DNA of 19,713 bases from Bacillota bacterium (GCA_023429685.1 JAEZDF010000080.1:1-19713), one strand, 5' to 3'. Counted from the stretch's first letter, positions 1-8,839 are shown. Translations and numbers: made by a program. Notes: generated from the letters alone by a model not told the origin.

Positions 1-939
1 GCGCTGGGTGTTCCGCTTGCTGCGGGGCTTGTAATCACCCACTCGCTTGTACCGCCCACACCCGGACCCTTGGGCGTTGCGGGAACCTTCGGTGTAGACA
101 TCGGGCAGTTTATCCTTATGGGCATCGTAATCTCAGTGCCGATGACAATCGCATGTCTACTATACGGCACCTATCTTGGCAAGAAAATCTACCAGATTCC
201 CTCCGATGACGGCGACGGATGGGTAAGACCTGGCTATCAGGAGCCCATCTACGACGTGAAATCCGCCGAAGAAGGCAGAAACCTCCCGTCCGCGTTCATG
301 TCCTTTTTGCCGATCCTTGCACCCATTGTTCTCATTCTAATCAACACCGTGTCCAAGGCTGCAGGCAAAACCGAAGGCATCTTCTCGGTTCTCATCTTCC
401 TTGGTACGCCTATCGTCGCGGTTGGCATTGGCTTACTGCTAGCCATCTACACCCTTGCATTTAAAACCGAGCGCAAGGTCGTACTCAGCCAGATGGAAAA
501 AGGCATTCAGAGCGCAGGCATCATCATCCTTGTAACGGGTGGCGGCGGCGCGCTGGGCAAGGTGCTTCAGGTCAGCGGTGTAGGTAACTTCATCGCCGAG
601 CAGATCTCTCAGACCGCTATCCCCATCATCCTGCTTCCGTTTATCATTGCGACACTCGTTCGCTTTGTTCAGGGCTCCGGCACCGTAGCGATGGTTACCG
701 CTGCCGGCATCACCGCCCCCATCGTACTCGCAGCGGGCGGAAACATGCTGCTTGGCGCGTTTGCGGCGTGCATAGGCTCTTTGTTCTTCTCCTATTTCAA
801 CGACAGCTTCTACTGGGTAACCACCCGCCTGATGGGTATTACCGAAACCAAGGAGCAGGTTCGCGTCTGGTCGGTTACCACGACCATTGCGTGGGCGGTA
901 GGTCTTGTAGTACTGCTAATACTCAATATCTTTATGTAA
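1..939 (+). CDS. GntP-family permease (gluconate/organic acid:H+ symporter type), C-terminal part
   Basis: The reading frame is open from base 1, so the gene starts outside the window; about 312 residues are visible, ending in TAA. The first visible residues carry HSLVPPTPGP, the hallmark of the GntP family of proton-coupled gluconate/hydroxy-acid carriers. Several hydrophobic segments follow, with a glycine-rich stretch (VTGGGGALGKVL) and a late FNDSFYWV block, where family members have a similar NDS-W motif. The protein is an inner-membrane transporter with the usual C-terminal half. Substrate cannot be assigned: relatives carry gluconate, glycerate, idonate or similar acids. It ends in a strong hairpin and converges on the ABC exporter gene, so it is not co-transcribed with anything else seen here. 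An apparent TTG start at 70 lies inside the conserved motif and is not the real start. Confidence 0.9.
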   Translation, partial: ALGVPLAAGLVITHSLVPPTPGPLGVAGTFGVDIGQFILMGIVISVPMTIACLLYGTYLGKKIYQIPSDDGDGWVRPGYQEPIYDVKSAEEGRNLPSAFMSFLPILAPIVLILINTVSKAAGKTEGIFSVLIFLGTPIVAVGIGLLLAIYTLAFKTERKVVLSQMEKGIQSAGIIILVTGGGGALGKVLQVSGVGNFIAEQISQTAIPIILLPFIIATLVRFVQGSGTVAMVTAAGITAPIVLAAGGNMLLGAFAACIGSLFFSYFNDSFYWVTTRLMGITETKEQVRVWSVTTTIAWAVGLVVLLILNIFM

Positions 940-965
940 GAAATTAAAACATGCCCGACTGAATA

Positions 966-1011
966 ATAGACCGAAAGGGATTGCCTGTTTTGGCAATCCC
1001 TTTCGGTCTAT
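966..1011. terminator. Bidirectional intrinsic terminator between convergent genes
   Basis: A perfect 20-bp inverted repeat (966-985 with 992-1011) has a 6-nt loop TGTTTT. It starts 26 nt after the permease stop and ends 7 nt before the stop of the convergent ABC transporter gene. There is no long T-run on either side, so termination relies on the very stable stem. The symmetry suits both genes. Confidence 0.8.
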
Positions 1012-1018
1012 GTTCGGT

Positions 1019-2764
1019 TTAATCCATTATTCCTTCAAACTGCATGTTGTAGTACCGCGCGTACAACCCGTTGTGTGCAAGCAGCTCGTCGTGCCGCCCG
1101 CGTTCAGTAATGCCCTCGTCGGTGATGACAACAATCTCATCCGCGTTACGGATGGTGGAAAGTCGGTGCGCAATCACGAGCGTGGTGCGCCCCTTGGAGA
1201 GTGCCTCAAGCGCCTTTTGAATATGCCGCTCGCTCTCGTTGTCCAGTGCCGAGGTCGCCTCGTCCAAAATCAGTATCTTCGGGTTTTTTAAGAACAAACG
1301 CGCAATCGCAATGCGCTGCTTCTGCCCGCCCGAAAGCCGTGTGCCACGCTCCCCAACAAAGGTGTCGTAACCGTCCTCAAGCGACACGATAAAGTCGTGG
1401 ATGTTCGCCTGCCTTGCGGCGGTTACAATCTCCTCGTCGGTGGCGTCCAGCCTGCCGTAGGCGATGTTGTCGCGCATGCTACCGGTAAAGATGTACACAT
1501 CCTGCTGCACAATGCCGATGGCACCGCGCAAGGACGCAAGGGTCAGGTCGCGTATGTCCTTGCCATCAATTTGAATGCTGCCGCCGGTCACATCGTAAAA
1601 GCGGGGCAGCAAAGAGCAAAACGTCGTCTTGCCACCGCCGGAGGGACCCACCAGCGCCACCGTCTTACCCGCTTGAATATGCAGGTTCACACCATCCAAA
1701 ACCGGCACGCCGTCGTCGTAGGCAAACCGCACGTCGCGGTAGTCTATCTCACCGTGCACCTCAGTAAGCGGTACGGCACCTTCACGGTCGGTTACATCGG
1801 GCGAGGTGTCAAGGATCTCGACAAACCGCTTAAAGCCCGCATACCCCTTTTGGAACGGCTCGGTAAAGTTTACGAGCATGTCAATCGGGCTCATGTAGAT
1901 GTTGACGTACAGCACGTACATCGCAAGCGCCGTGGGCGAAAGCTCCCCGCGGGCGATGAAAAAGCCGCCAAAGCCGATAATGACGGTGTAAAGCAGCCCC
2001 TGAAAGAACGAGTTACCCGCGGCAAACGCCCCCATAGCGCGGTAGCTGCTGTTCTTAGATTCCAAAAACTCCTCGTTGCTGCGACGAAAGCGCGATTGCT
2101 CATGCGCTTCGTTTGCAAACGACTTGACCACGCGAATGCCCGAGAGGCTGTCCTGCACACGGGCGTTCACGGCGGCAATCTTCTTGCGGTTATCCATAAA
2201 CACCGCAAGCATCCGCTTGTTGCGCGCCACCGAGAACGCAAGCATCACGGCGGTAACCCCAAGTAGAATCAACGTCATCTTCCAGTTTAGCAGCATCAGC
2301 AGCGAAAATGAGCCGACTAGCTTAATCAGTGACATAAACAGGTTCTCCGGCCCGTGATGCGCAAGCTCCGAGATATCAAACAGATCGGATATGATGCGCG
2401 ACATCATCTCGCCGGTGTTGTTTTTGTCGTAGTACGAAAAGCTGAGCCGCTGAAAATGACCAAACAGGTCGTCGCGCATGTTGCTTTCCATCCGTGACCC
2501 CATGATATGACCCCACGAGGTGATAAAGTAGTGGCAGTAGTAACGCACCACGTAAAGTGCCAGCATCCCAATAATGATGTAGCCGATACCCGCCAGAATC
2601 TCGGGTGCGCTGCGGGTAAACAGCCCCTTGTTTAAAAAGCCGAGCAGCTGTGGAAATGCAAGGTCGATGGCCGATACCATCAGCGCGCAGAACAGGTCAG
2701 TAAAAAACAACAGACGGTAGGGCTTGTAGTAGGAAACAAAGCGTTTAAAGATGTAGTGCATCAT
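1019..2764 (-). CDS. ABC exporter half-transporter (fused membrane and ATPase domains)
   Basis: 581 residues, the usual length of a type IV (MsbA/LmrA-like) exporter subunit with an N-terminal six-helix domain (about 15-300) and a C-terminal ATPase. Visible motifs: Walker A GPSGGGKTT (373-381), Q-loop region IVQQD, signature LSGGQ (477-481), Walker B ILILDE (497-502) and the H-loop His533 in IAHRLS. All catalytic residues are intact, so it should be an active ATP-driven exporter, probably a homodimer because no second half-transporter lies next to it. Substrate is unknown; the family handles lipids, peptides and drugs. The start is the first of two tandem ATG codons, with AAGGAGA (2774-2780) 9 nt upstream. 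It is transcribed alone, divergently from the MoxR operon. Confidence 0.93.
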   Translation of the reverse strand: MMHYIFKRFVSYYKPYRLLFFTDLFCALMVSAIDLAFPQLLGFLNKGLFTRSAPEILAGIGYIIIGMLALYVVRYYCHYFITSWGHIMGSRMESNMRDDLFGHFQRLSFSYYDKNNTGEMMSRIISDLFDISELAHHGPENLFMSLIKLVGSFSLLMLLNWKMTLILLGVTAVMLAFSVARNKRMLAVFMDNRKKIAAVNARVQDSLSGIRVVKSFANEAHEQSRFRRSNEEFLESKNSSYRAMGAFAAGNSFFQGLLYTVIIGFGGFFIARGELSPTALAMYVLYVNIYMSPIDMLVNFTEPFQKGYAGFKRFVEILDTSPDVTDREGAVPLTEVHGEIDYRDVRFAYDDGVPVLDGVNLHIQAGKTVALVGPSGGGKTTFCSLLPRFYDVTGGSIQIDGKDIRDLTLASLRGAIGIVQQDVYIFTGSMRDNIAYGRLDATDEEIVTAARQANIHDFIVSLEDGYDTFVGERGTRLSGGQKQRIAIARLFLKNPKILILDEATSALDNESERHIQKALEALSKGRTTLVIAHRLSTIRNADEIVVITDEGITERGRHDELLAHNGLYARYYNMQFEGIMD

Positions 2765-2795
2765 AGTCTGTTCTCTCCTTTTTTATTCAAATGAC

Positions 2796-2824
2796 ATTGT
2801 ACTACACAAATACAAAGCAAACAA
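2796..2824 (-). promoter_or_regulatory. Candidate sigma-A promoter for the ABC exporter
   Basis: On the minus strand TTGTTT (2819-2824) and TACAAT (2796-2801) are separated by 17 nt. The -10 matches 5 of 6 consensus bases and the -35 only 3 of 6. The predicted start would lie a few bases before the Shine-Dalgarno sequence at 2774-2780, giving a short leader. Confidence 0.4.
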
Positions 2825-2840
2825 GAGTACGAAAAGGCAA

Positions 2841-2854
2841 GATTGTGCACAATC
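2841..2854. promoter_or_regulatory. 14-bp perfect palindrome in the divergent intergenic region (candidate operator)
   Basis: GATTGTGCACAATC is identical to its own reverse complement. It lies between the candidate divergent promoters of the ABC exporter and the MoxR operon, upstream of both -35 elements. This is a typical position and length for a dimeric repressor or activator site. No regulator gene is adjacent, so the protein cannot be named. Confidence 0.4.
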
Positions 2855-2875
2855 CATCATACCGCCGCCAAAACC

Positions 2876-2920
2876 TTGACAAGATTATACGTTCAGTTTT
2901 TATGGTAATTATGCTATTAT
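2876..2920 (+). promoter_or_regulatory. Candidate promoter region of the MoxR/DUF58/transglutaminase operon
   Basis: A consensus TTGACA lies at 2876-2881 but its best -10 partners are poor: TTTTAT at 2898 with a 16-nt spacer, or TATGGT at 2901 with 19 nt. A second pairing is TTCAGT (2892-2897), 17 nt, then TATTAT (2915-2920). A start just after 2920 would still include the strong ribosome-binding site at 2932-2940. Which pairing is used cannot be decided by eye. Confidence 0.4.
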
Positions 2921-2948
2921 TTACTTGTATTAAGGGGAGGATAGACGG

Positions 2949-2996
2949 GTGTTTGGGCTCCAACTTCAAATGGAAAGGCATGATACAACGGTATGA
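2949..2996 (+). CDS. Possible 15-codon uORF translationally coupled to the MoxR gene
   Basis: A very strong Shine-Dalgarno sequence, AAGGGGAGG (2932-2940), is followed after 8 nt by GTG (2949). That frame reads MFGLQLQMERHDTTV and stops at a TGA (2994-2996) overlapping the ATG of the next gene as ATGA. The MoxR ATG itself has only a weak GGAAAGG 14 nt upstream, too far to be efficient. The simplest reading is that ribosomes load on the short ORF and reinitiate at MoxR. The other two junctions of this operon use the same ATGA overlap. Nothing in the peptide suggests its own function, and it is too short for codon statistics. Confidence 0.4.
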   Translation: MFGLQLQMERHDTTV

Positions 2997-3937
2997 CAAC
3001 ACGCAGTGCACAGAGCATCATCCAGTCGGTACGCGAAAACATCGAACGAGTTTTAATCGGAAAGCGAGAGGCAGTGGACCTTGCGTTGATGACACTAGCC
3101 TGCGGCGGACATCTGCTTATTGAGGATGCCCCAGGGCTTGGCAAGACAACGCTAGCCTGGGCACTTGCAAGGTCGGTGGATTGTTCGTTTAACCGCATCC
3201 AGTTTACGCCCGACGTACTGCCATCCGATGTTGCGGGGTACACGGTGCTTGATATTAGAACGGGTGAAAAACAGGTGCGTCACGGCGCGATTATGAGCCA
3301 GATGGTGCTGGCGGACGAAATAAACCGCACCAGCCCCAAAACACAGTCAAGCCTATTGGAGGCGATGCAGGAGGGGCAGGTGACCATTGACGGAGAGACC
3401 TACCCGCTGCCAAGCCCGTTTATGGTTATCGCTACCCAAAACCCCGTGGAGTCCACCGGTACCTATCCGCTGCCCGAGGCGCAGCTTGACCGGTTCTTTA
3501 TCCGCGTCTCGCTGGGTTACCCCAACCGCAGCGATGAGATCGACATTCTGCAAAGCAGGGTAAAAAGCTTAAAAACCGAGGTCGCAGCCGTTGCAGGTGC
3601 CGAGGATGTGCTGTTCTTGCAGGAGCAAGTCAGGGGCATCACCTGCTCAAGACCTGTGATGCAGTATATTGTAGATATCGCAAACGCCACCAGAAAGAAC
3701 GACAAGTTGTCCTTGGGCGCAAGCCCACGCGCCTCGCTTGCGCTGATGCACGCCTCAATGGCGCACGCGCTGTTTGACGGGCGCGACTATGTACTGCCCG
3801 ACGACGCAAAGGCGATGGCAATACCGGTGCTTGCCCATCGGCTTGTTGTACAGCTGAGCGCGGGCATCCATAAAAACAGTGCGCAGCAGGTTTTGCAGGA
3901 GATTCTGCGCACGACCCCGGTGCCGGTGGTGTCATGA
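2993..3937 (+). CDS. MoxR-family AAA+ ATPase
   Basis: 314 residues, the normal length for the family. Walker A is APGLGKT (46-52), Walker B VLADE (105-109), sensor 1 ATQNP with Asn150, and the LDRFF arginine is Arg167. The C-terminal lid domain is complete. MoxR ATPases act as chaperone-like remodellers, usually encoded beside a DUF58 protein and often von Willebrand or transglutaminase proteins, as here. The ATG at 2993 is the only start, because an in-frame TGA at 2981-2983 closes the frame upstream. Its own Shine-Dalgarno sequence is weak and translation probably depends on the short upstream ORF. The stop overlaps the next start (ATGA, 3934-3937). The target complex is unknown; cytoplasmic location is expected. 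Confidence 0.93.
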   Translation: MTTRSAQSIIQSVRENIERVLIGKREAVDLALMTLACGGHLLIEDAPGLGKTTLAWALARSVDCSFNRIQFTPDVLPSDVAGYTVLDIRTGEKQVRHGAIMSQMVLADEINRTSPKTQSSLLEAMQEGQVTIDGETYPLPSPFMVIATQNPVESTGTYPLPEAQLDRFFIRVSLGYPNRSDEIDILQSRVKSLKTEVAAVAGAEDVLFLQEQVRGITCSRPVMQYIVDIANATRKNDKLSLGASPRASLALMHASMAHALFDGRDYVLPDDAKAMAIPVLAHRLVVQLSAGIHKNSAQQVLQEILRTTPVPVVS

Positions 3938-5121
3938 GAGCGCAACGCATCGTGTTCTACGCCCTGCTCGGAACCTGTCTGTTTGGCGGGCTGCTAACCG
4001 GCGAGCGGGTGTTCTTTTTAGTGCTGTTTATCCAGCTTGGCATACTTCTGCTTTGCTTTTTTCTAAACCTATGGACGGTGCACAGCTTCTCATATGTGCA
4101 ATTGGTCGACCGCGAGGAGCTTACAAAGGGCGAAACGCTCGCACTGCACCTGCGCATTCACAACGATATGCCATACCCCTTTACCATGATGCGGGTGCAT
4201 GTTTCGGCCATCTCGTCGCAGGAGGACGTCACCTATTCCTTTGCATTGCCCGCACATGGGCAGATTGAGTTTTCCCCGCGCTTTTTGTGCGCGTTTTCGG
4301 GACGTAGCGAGGTGGGAATGAGCCGCGTGGAGATCGAGGACGTGTTTGGGCTTACGCGGCTAAACTTTAATATGCTGCGTCTGCCGTACTACCGCAAACG
4401 CCCTGTTCTGGTGTACCCGCGCGTGCATGAGCTATCGTTGCTCGGTGCCTATTCGCCCGACGATAAAAACTTCAGCGGAACAAGCCTAAACCTGTCGGGT
4501 ACGGGTGAGAACTTTGCGGGTGTGCGCGAGTATAGGGAGGGGGACTCCCAAAAGCGCATCCATTGGAAGACCTCCGCCCGGGCGCACAAGCTGTATACGC
4601 GCATTTATGAGCACGCGTCCGAGACACACTGCTTAATCTGTATCGACCCCTGCCTGTATGGGGCGACGGGGGAGCACGCACGCCTGTGTGCCGATATGCT
4701 GTGCGAGACCGCCGCAACCATTGCGTACCATACGCTAGCGGGTGGGCATACGGTTAGGTTGTGTCGCTCAGACGCAGTTAACAACGATGTTTTTGGCGGT
4801 AGTCTGCGCGATTTTGCACGTCTGCACCGTTACCTTGCACTACTTGAGTTTACCCCCCAAGGCGACGAAACAGCCGCGCAGGCGTCCGGCGTTCGCGCTG
4901 TGACGAGCGAAAGCGGCGCGTCGTCCGCCTATCTGCTTACCCTTGGCAATGCACGCACATTCGGCGAGTTGATGCTGCACGAGTCACTGCCGACGGGCGG
5001 GGTTACCGTCTTTTCGGTAAGCGACACGGGAAAACGGGGCGTGTTGGTCACGGGCGGCGTTCGCACCGTCACGGTGACCTTAAGCGACAGCGTCACCTCG
5101 GTATTGGAGGAGATGCTATGA
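3934..5121 (+). CDS. DUF58-domain membrane protein
   Basis: 395 residues. Two hydrophobic segments near the N-terminus (about 6-22 and 25-45) anchor it in the membrane. A beta-rich region follows, then the DUF58 signature around 191-216, with GVREYREGDSQKRIHWKTSA readable as the core. DUF58 proteins resemble von Willebrand A domains and are nearly always the second gene after a MoxR ATPase. The start overlaps the MoxR stop by ATGA and has only a weak GGTGG upstream, so expression probably relies on coupling. It is likely the membrane partner linking the cytoplasmic ATPase to the transglutaminase protein encoded next. No enzymatic activity can be assigned. Confidence 0.88.
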   Translation: MRAQRIVFYALLGTCLFGGLLTGERVFFLVLFIQLGILLLCFFLNLWTVHSFSYVQLVDREELTKGETLALHLRIHNDMPYPFTMMRVHVSAISSQEDVTYSFALPAHGQIEFSPRFLCAFSGRSEVGMSRVEIEDVFGLTRLNFNMLRLPYYRKRPVLVYPRVHELSLLGAYSPDDKNFSGTSLNLSGTGENFAGVREYREGDSQKRIHWKTSARAHKLYTRIYEHASETHCLICIDPCLYGATGEHARLCADMLCETAATIAYHTLAGGHTVRLCRSDAVNNDVFGGSLRDFARLHRYLALLEFTPQGDETAAQASGVRAVTSESGASSAYLLTLGNARTFGELMLHESLPTGGVTVFSVSDTGKRGVLVTGGVRTVTVTLSDSVTSVLEEML

Positions 5122-7454
5122 ACGAGGTAATCCGTGCGGTTTTCGGTCGCATATCGGGCGGCGTGCGGGCAGTAGGCAAGACCCGAATGGCGGAACAGCT
5201 TGGAATAGTACTTCTCACATCGGGTATGGTGGTCGCCCTATTTTCGGCGCTGAATTACACCTGTTCTGTGCTACATACCGTACTGCTCTCTTTGCTTTGT
5301 GTCACACTGGTTTGGATCGTTACGCGGCGTGTCTGGGCAATCCTTGTTTTGCTCGGTGCTGCGGGGGTGTGCTTTGGTATCTTGCGCCTTATAATGCTTC
5401 ATCCCGTTGCATATGGTGCGGTAACGCGCTCGCTTACATGGCTCGGTGCGTACAGTGCCGTGAACAATTTGTGGTATATCTTGTTTGCCTGCCTTGCTTG
5501 CTCCGCGCTGCTGTTTGGGTTTGTAAGAAGACTGCAGATGCTACCCTTTGCCCTGGCACTGCTTGGTGTTGTGTGCGCTTGCGTCATCATAGGCCTGCAT
5601 GTTCTACTGTTTGCAAACCGAACCCCGGTGCTGATACTGCTTTCGGGTGGCTATTTAATTCTGCTGCCCGGCATTCAGTTTCGGCGCAAGAAGCAGCTAA
5701 AGGATGGAGAAAACACCGTAACCCTAGCAGCACTCCAGCTCACAGCGCTGCCTATCGTCGCACTTTCTATTGCGGCATCCTTGCTTATCGTACCGCAGGA
5801 TGCAAGCGTCTGGAAGTCGCGCGCATTGCTGAATATGATATACGACATCAGCGATCTGGTAAGCTATTGGTGGGGGGGATCGGCGCCCAGCCGTAGCTTT
5901 GAGCTTGAGGCACTGGGCTACCAGCCGCTCTCCGACCGCTTGGGCGGACCCATTGATCCGCAGGATAGACCGATGCTGGAGGTAAAAACGGTAAAACCGC
6001 TGCTGCTGCGCGGCGCGGTGAAGGATAGCTACTCCGGCAAGGGTTGGTACGACGAGGCGTCCCTTGGGCGGTTTCGCTACGACAGCCTGATGTTTCTTTC
6101 CACCCGTACCCGCGTGTTTTCATCGGAGCTTCCGCTCATGCAGAACAAACGGCTCAAAGCGCTGGCGGACGAAATGGTGCAAACAATCGAGTTGCAGGTA
6201 AAATACCAAAATAGTCGCAACACTGGCATCTTTTCGGCAGGCAAGGTGGTAAATCTTGAAACAGGCAAACAACTACAACCCTACTTTAATTTGCAGGGTG
6301 AGTTGTTTGCCGATTCGGCTATCCGGGGCAACAACCGTTATACCATTACCGTGCAGATGCTCGACCGCTCGGTGCCGGGGTTTGACGAGAACATGGCGGT
6401 ACTAGAAGAGACCGCTGAGAAGATGAGCGACAGCAACTGGCAGGAGGTTTGCGACCGCTATCTTACCCTGCCCGACACCCTGCCCGGTTCGGTGCATATC
6501 ACGGTGCAGGCAATTACAGCCGGTGCGCAAACACCGTACCAAAAGGCGTGCGCCATTGAACGGTGGCTTGCCGAAAACTGTACCTACACCATGACCCCCG
6601 TAGTTCCGCCGATTGGCGAAGATTTTGTCGCCCATTTTCTAAACACCAAGGAGGGCTATTGCGTCTATTACGCAAGCGCGATGGCGGTGCTTGCGCGCAG
6701 CACGGGGCTGCCTGCCCGCTATGTCACGGGGTTTGCGCTGGAACGCTCAACAGCTCCTTCTTATTACGCTGCAACCGAGCGCACCGCCCATGCGTGGGCG
6801 GAGGTGTATCTAAAAGGCATCGGTTGGGTTGTGTTTGACCCACTCTCCTTTGATGACGGGCTATCCCCCCTGCCGGAGGAGACCCAGAGCGATTCGTCCG
6901 GGCAGTCTGCCATAGGGGACATCCCCATTCCGAATATCCCCATGCAGCAGGGCGGAGCGTTAACGCACGAAATACCCAGTGGCAAGCCAACTATGTCTTT
7001 TGCGTGGCTGCTGCTACCTGCTGTGATAGCGGGGATGGTCTGGTTATTAATGCGGCGACTGCTTACACTGCCCAGTCGGTACTACCGCCTAAGTAGCGTA
7101 TCCTCGCGTTGTGATGACAAAGGCATGATCCTAGCCGAGTATTACGCCGACCTTCTGCGCCAGCTTAACTACTTCGAGCTTTCGCCCTATACGGGCGAGA
7201 CACTGAGGGAGTTCGCCCCGCGTGTTGACCGCAGGCTGCTGCATAAACAGGATTTGTTTACCGAGGCAACCCAGTGTTATATGGACTACCTTTACGGGTT
7301 AAAGCAGCCCGATGCCGCCGCTGTACGGCAGGCAGCAGCGCTGCATGAAGAAATAGAGCAGGGTCTGCTTAACCGCCTTGGCAAGCCCATGTATCTCGCC
7401 TCACGATCGCTTGCGGTACTGACAGTCAGGCTTGCTCGCAAACGCAACACGTAG
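5118..7454 (+). CDS. Multi-pass membrane protein with extracytoplasmic transglutaminase-like domain
   Basis: 778 residues. Six or seven hydrophobic helices occupy about 30-225, an extracytoplasmic part follows, and another helix sits at about 627-646 before a cytoplasmic tail resembling DUF4129. The transglutaminase/protease-like core shows all three catalytic residues: Cys515 in EGYCVYYASAMAVLARS, His558 in TAHAWAEVYL and Asp574 in VVFDPL. This is the TgpA-like architecture that accompanies MoxR and DUF58 proteins. The family is thought to work on peptides or proteins at the cell surface, but the substrate is unknown. The start overlaps the DUF58 stop by ATGA and has GGAGGAG (5106-5112) 5 nt upstream. 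This is the last gene of the operon; a strong terminator follows. Confidence 0.9.
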   Translation: MNEVIRAVFGRISGGVRAVGKTRMAEQLGIVLLTSGMVVALFSALNYTCSVLHTVLLSLLCVTLVWIVTRRVWAILVLLGAAGVCFGILRLIMLHPVAYGAVTRSLTWLGAYSAVNNLWYILFACLACSALLFGFVRRLQMLPFALALLGVVCACVIIGLHVLLFANRTPVLILLSGGYLILLPGIQFRRKKQLKDGENTVTLAALQLTALPIVALSIAASLLIVPQDASVWKSRALLNMIYDISDLVSYWWGGSAPSRSFELEALGYQPLSDRLGGPIDPQDRPMLEVKTVKPLLLRGAVKDSYSGKGWYDEASLGRFRYDSLMFLSTRTRVFSSELPLMQNKRLKALADEMVQTIELQVKYQNSRNTGIFSAGKVVNLETGKQLQPYFNLQGELFADSAIRGNNRYTITVQMLDRSVPGFDENMAVLEETAEKMSDSNWQEVCDRYLTLPDTLPGSVHITVQAITAGAQTPYQKACAIERWLAENCTYTMTPVVPPIGEDFVAHFLNTKEGYCVYYASAMAVLARSTGLPARYVTGFALERSTAPSYYAATERTAHAWAEVYLKGIGWVVFDPLSFDDGLSPLPEETQSDSSGQSAIGDIPIPNIPMQQGGALTHEIPSGKPTMSFAWLLLPAVIAGMVWLLMRRLLTLPSRYYRLSSVSSRCDDKGMILAEYYADLLRQLNYFELSPYTGETLREFAPRVDRRLLHKQDLFTEATQCYMDYLYGLKQPDAAAVRQAAALHEEIEQGLLNRLGKPMYLASRSLAVLTVRLARKRNT

Positions 7455-7467
7455 TTTAGCAAACACA

Positions 7468-7509
7468 AAACAGCCCGCCGCGCAGTTAAAACTGTGCAGC
7501 GGGCTGTTT
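7468..7509. terminator. Bidirectional intrinsic terminator
   Basis: AAACAGCCCGC (7468-7478) pairs perfectly with GCGGGCTGTTT (7499-7509). The stem continues inward through GCGCAGTT/AACTGTGC after one C-A mismatch, with a G-T wobble. It lies 13 nt after the transglutaminase stop and 35 nt past the metY stop on the other strand, with A-rich and T-rich flanks for both directions. Confidence 0.85.
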
Positions 7510-7544
7510 CTATGAGAAATGGGGAGGTAGTGTTGTATGTAGGG

Positions 7545-8822
7545 TTATATCTTTTCGAGTGCCTGACGCAGGTCGTCGATGATATCCGCTACGTCCTCTA
7601 CGCCGATGGAAAGGCGGATATCCTCGGGGAACGTCCCCGACGCTGCCTGCTCCTCGGGCGATAGCTGCTGATGGGTGGTGGACGCTGGGTGGATAACCAG
7701 CGACTTTGCGTCCGCAACGTTTGCGAGCAGCGAGAAGATCTCAAGGCTGTCGATGAGTTTTCTCGCCTGTTTTACATCGCCGTTAATCGAGAAGGTGAAG
7801 ATTGAGCCCGCGCCCTTGGGCAGATACTTCTGCGCGAGCGCGTGGTATCTGTTTGACTTAAGACCCGGGTAGCTGACCGATTTCACCTTGGGGTGCTTCT
7901 CTAAAAACTCGGCGACCTTCTGTGCGTTCTCTACATGCCGCTGGACACGCAGGGATAACGACTCAAGCCCCTGCAGGAACAAAAATGCGTTAAACGGCGA
8001 TAGCGACGCGCCGGTGTCGCGCAGAAGCTGCGCTCTGATCTTCACCGCATAGGCAATGCCGCCAAGGTCTGCGTATTTGATGCCGTGGTAGCTCTTGTCG
8101 GGGGTAGTAAAGCCCGGGAACTTGTCGTTTGTCCAGTCAAAGTTGCCGCCGTCTACGATAATCCCACCGATGGAGGAGCCGTGCCCACCGATAAACTTGG
8201 TTGCGGAGTGCACCACAACGTTCGCGCCGTGCTCGATGGGGCGAAACAGGTAAGGTGTGGCAAACGTGTTATCCACAATCAGGGGGATGCCGTTGTCGTG
8301 GGCAATTTTAGCGACCGCGTCAAAGTCAATGACGTTAATGCCGGGGTTGCCCAGCGTTTCGATAAACAGCGCCTTGGTTTTGTCGGTTATGGCATTCGCA
8401 AAGTTTTGGGGGTCTTCAGGGTCGACAAACACGGTGTTTATGCCAAATTTAGGCAGTGTATCGGAAAACAGGTGGAACGTACCGCCGTACAGGGTGCTCG
8501 CCGCGACAATCTCATCCCCTGCACTTGCAATATTAAGTACCGCATAGGTAATGGCCGCAGAGCCGGACGCGGTTGCAAGACCGGCAGTGCCGCCCTCCAA
8601 GGCAGCCACGCGCTGCTCAAACACATCCACGGTGGGGTTGGTCAGGCGCGAGTAGATGTTGCCGGGCTCGGTCAGGGCAAACCGACCTTCCGCTTCGTCG
8701 GTATTCTTAAACACGAAGGATGTGGTCTGGTAGATGGGAACGGCGCGCGCTCCGGTAACAGGATCGGGCACCTGTCCTGCATGCACCTGCAATGTATCAA
8801 AACGCAATTTTTTCTCGCTCAT
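7545..8822 (-). CDS. metY: O-acetylhomoserine sulfhydrylase (PLP-dependent)
   Basis: 425 residues, the standard length for MetY, which joins O-acetylhomoserine with sulfide to make homocysteine in methionine synthesis. It may also act in cysteine recycling. The Cys/Met-metabolism PLP signature is intact: Lys209 in VHSATKFIGGHG forms the Schiff base and Asp184 in LIVDNTFATPY contacts the pyridine nitrogen. The N-terminal YSRLTNPT block and the C-terminal SIGVED block are also typical. The start ATG has AAAGGCGG (8833-8840) 10 nt upstream, and that site overlaps the stop codon of the small upstream ORF, which suggests coupled translation. A cystathionine gamma-synthase or lyase is less likely given the length and the IYQTTSFVFKN block, but specificity within the family is inferred. 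Confidence 0.92.
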   Translation of the reverse strand: MSEKKLRFDTLQVHAGQVPDPVTGARAVPIYQTTSFVFKNTDEAEGRFALTEPGNIYSRLTNPTVDVFEQRVAALEGGTAGLATASGSAAITYAVLNIASAGDEIVAASTLYGGTFHLFSDTLPKFGINTVFVDPEDPQNFANAITDKTKALFIETLGNPGINVIDFDAVAKIAHDNGIPLIVDNTFATPYLFRPIEHGANVVVHSATKFIGGHGSSIGGIIVDGGNFDWTNDKFPGFTTPDKSYHGIKYADLGGIAYAVKIRAQLLRDTGASLSPFNAFLFLQGLESLSLRVQRHVENAQKVAEFLEKHPKVKSVSYPGLKSNRYHALAQKYLPKGAGSIFTFSINGDVKQARKLIDSLEIFSLLANVADAKSLVIHPASTTHQQLSPEEQAASGTFPEDIRLSIGVEDVADIIDDLRQALEKI

Positions 8823-8839
8823 AATAGGGAAACCGCCTT

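Noticed and set aside
1397..2266. Long plus-strand frame (289 codons) inside the ABC exporter region
   Set aside because: It is antisense to a complete ABC exporter with all motifs intact, and its translation shows no domain.
2791..3123. 110-codon plus-strand frame crossing the divergent intergenic region
   Set aside because: It starts inside the candidate minus-strand promoter, has no ribosome-binding site and overlaps the MoxR gene out of frame.
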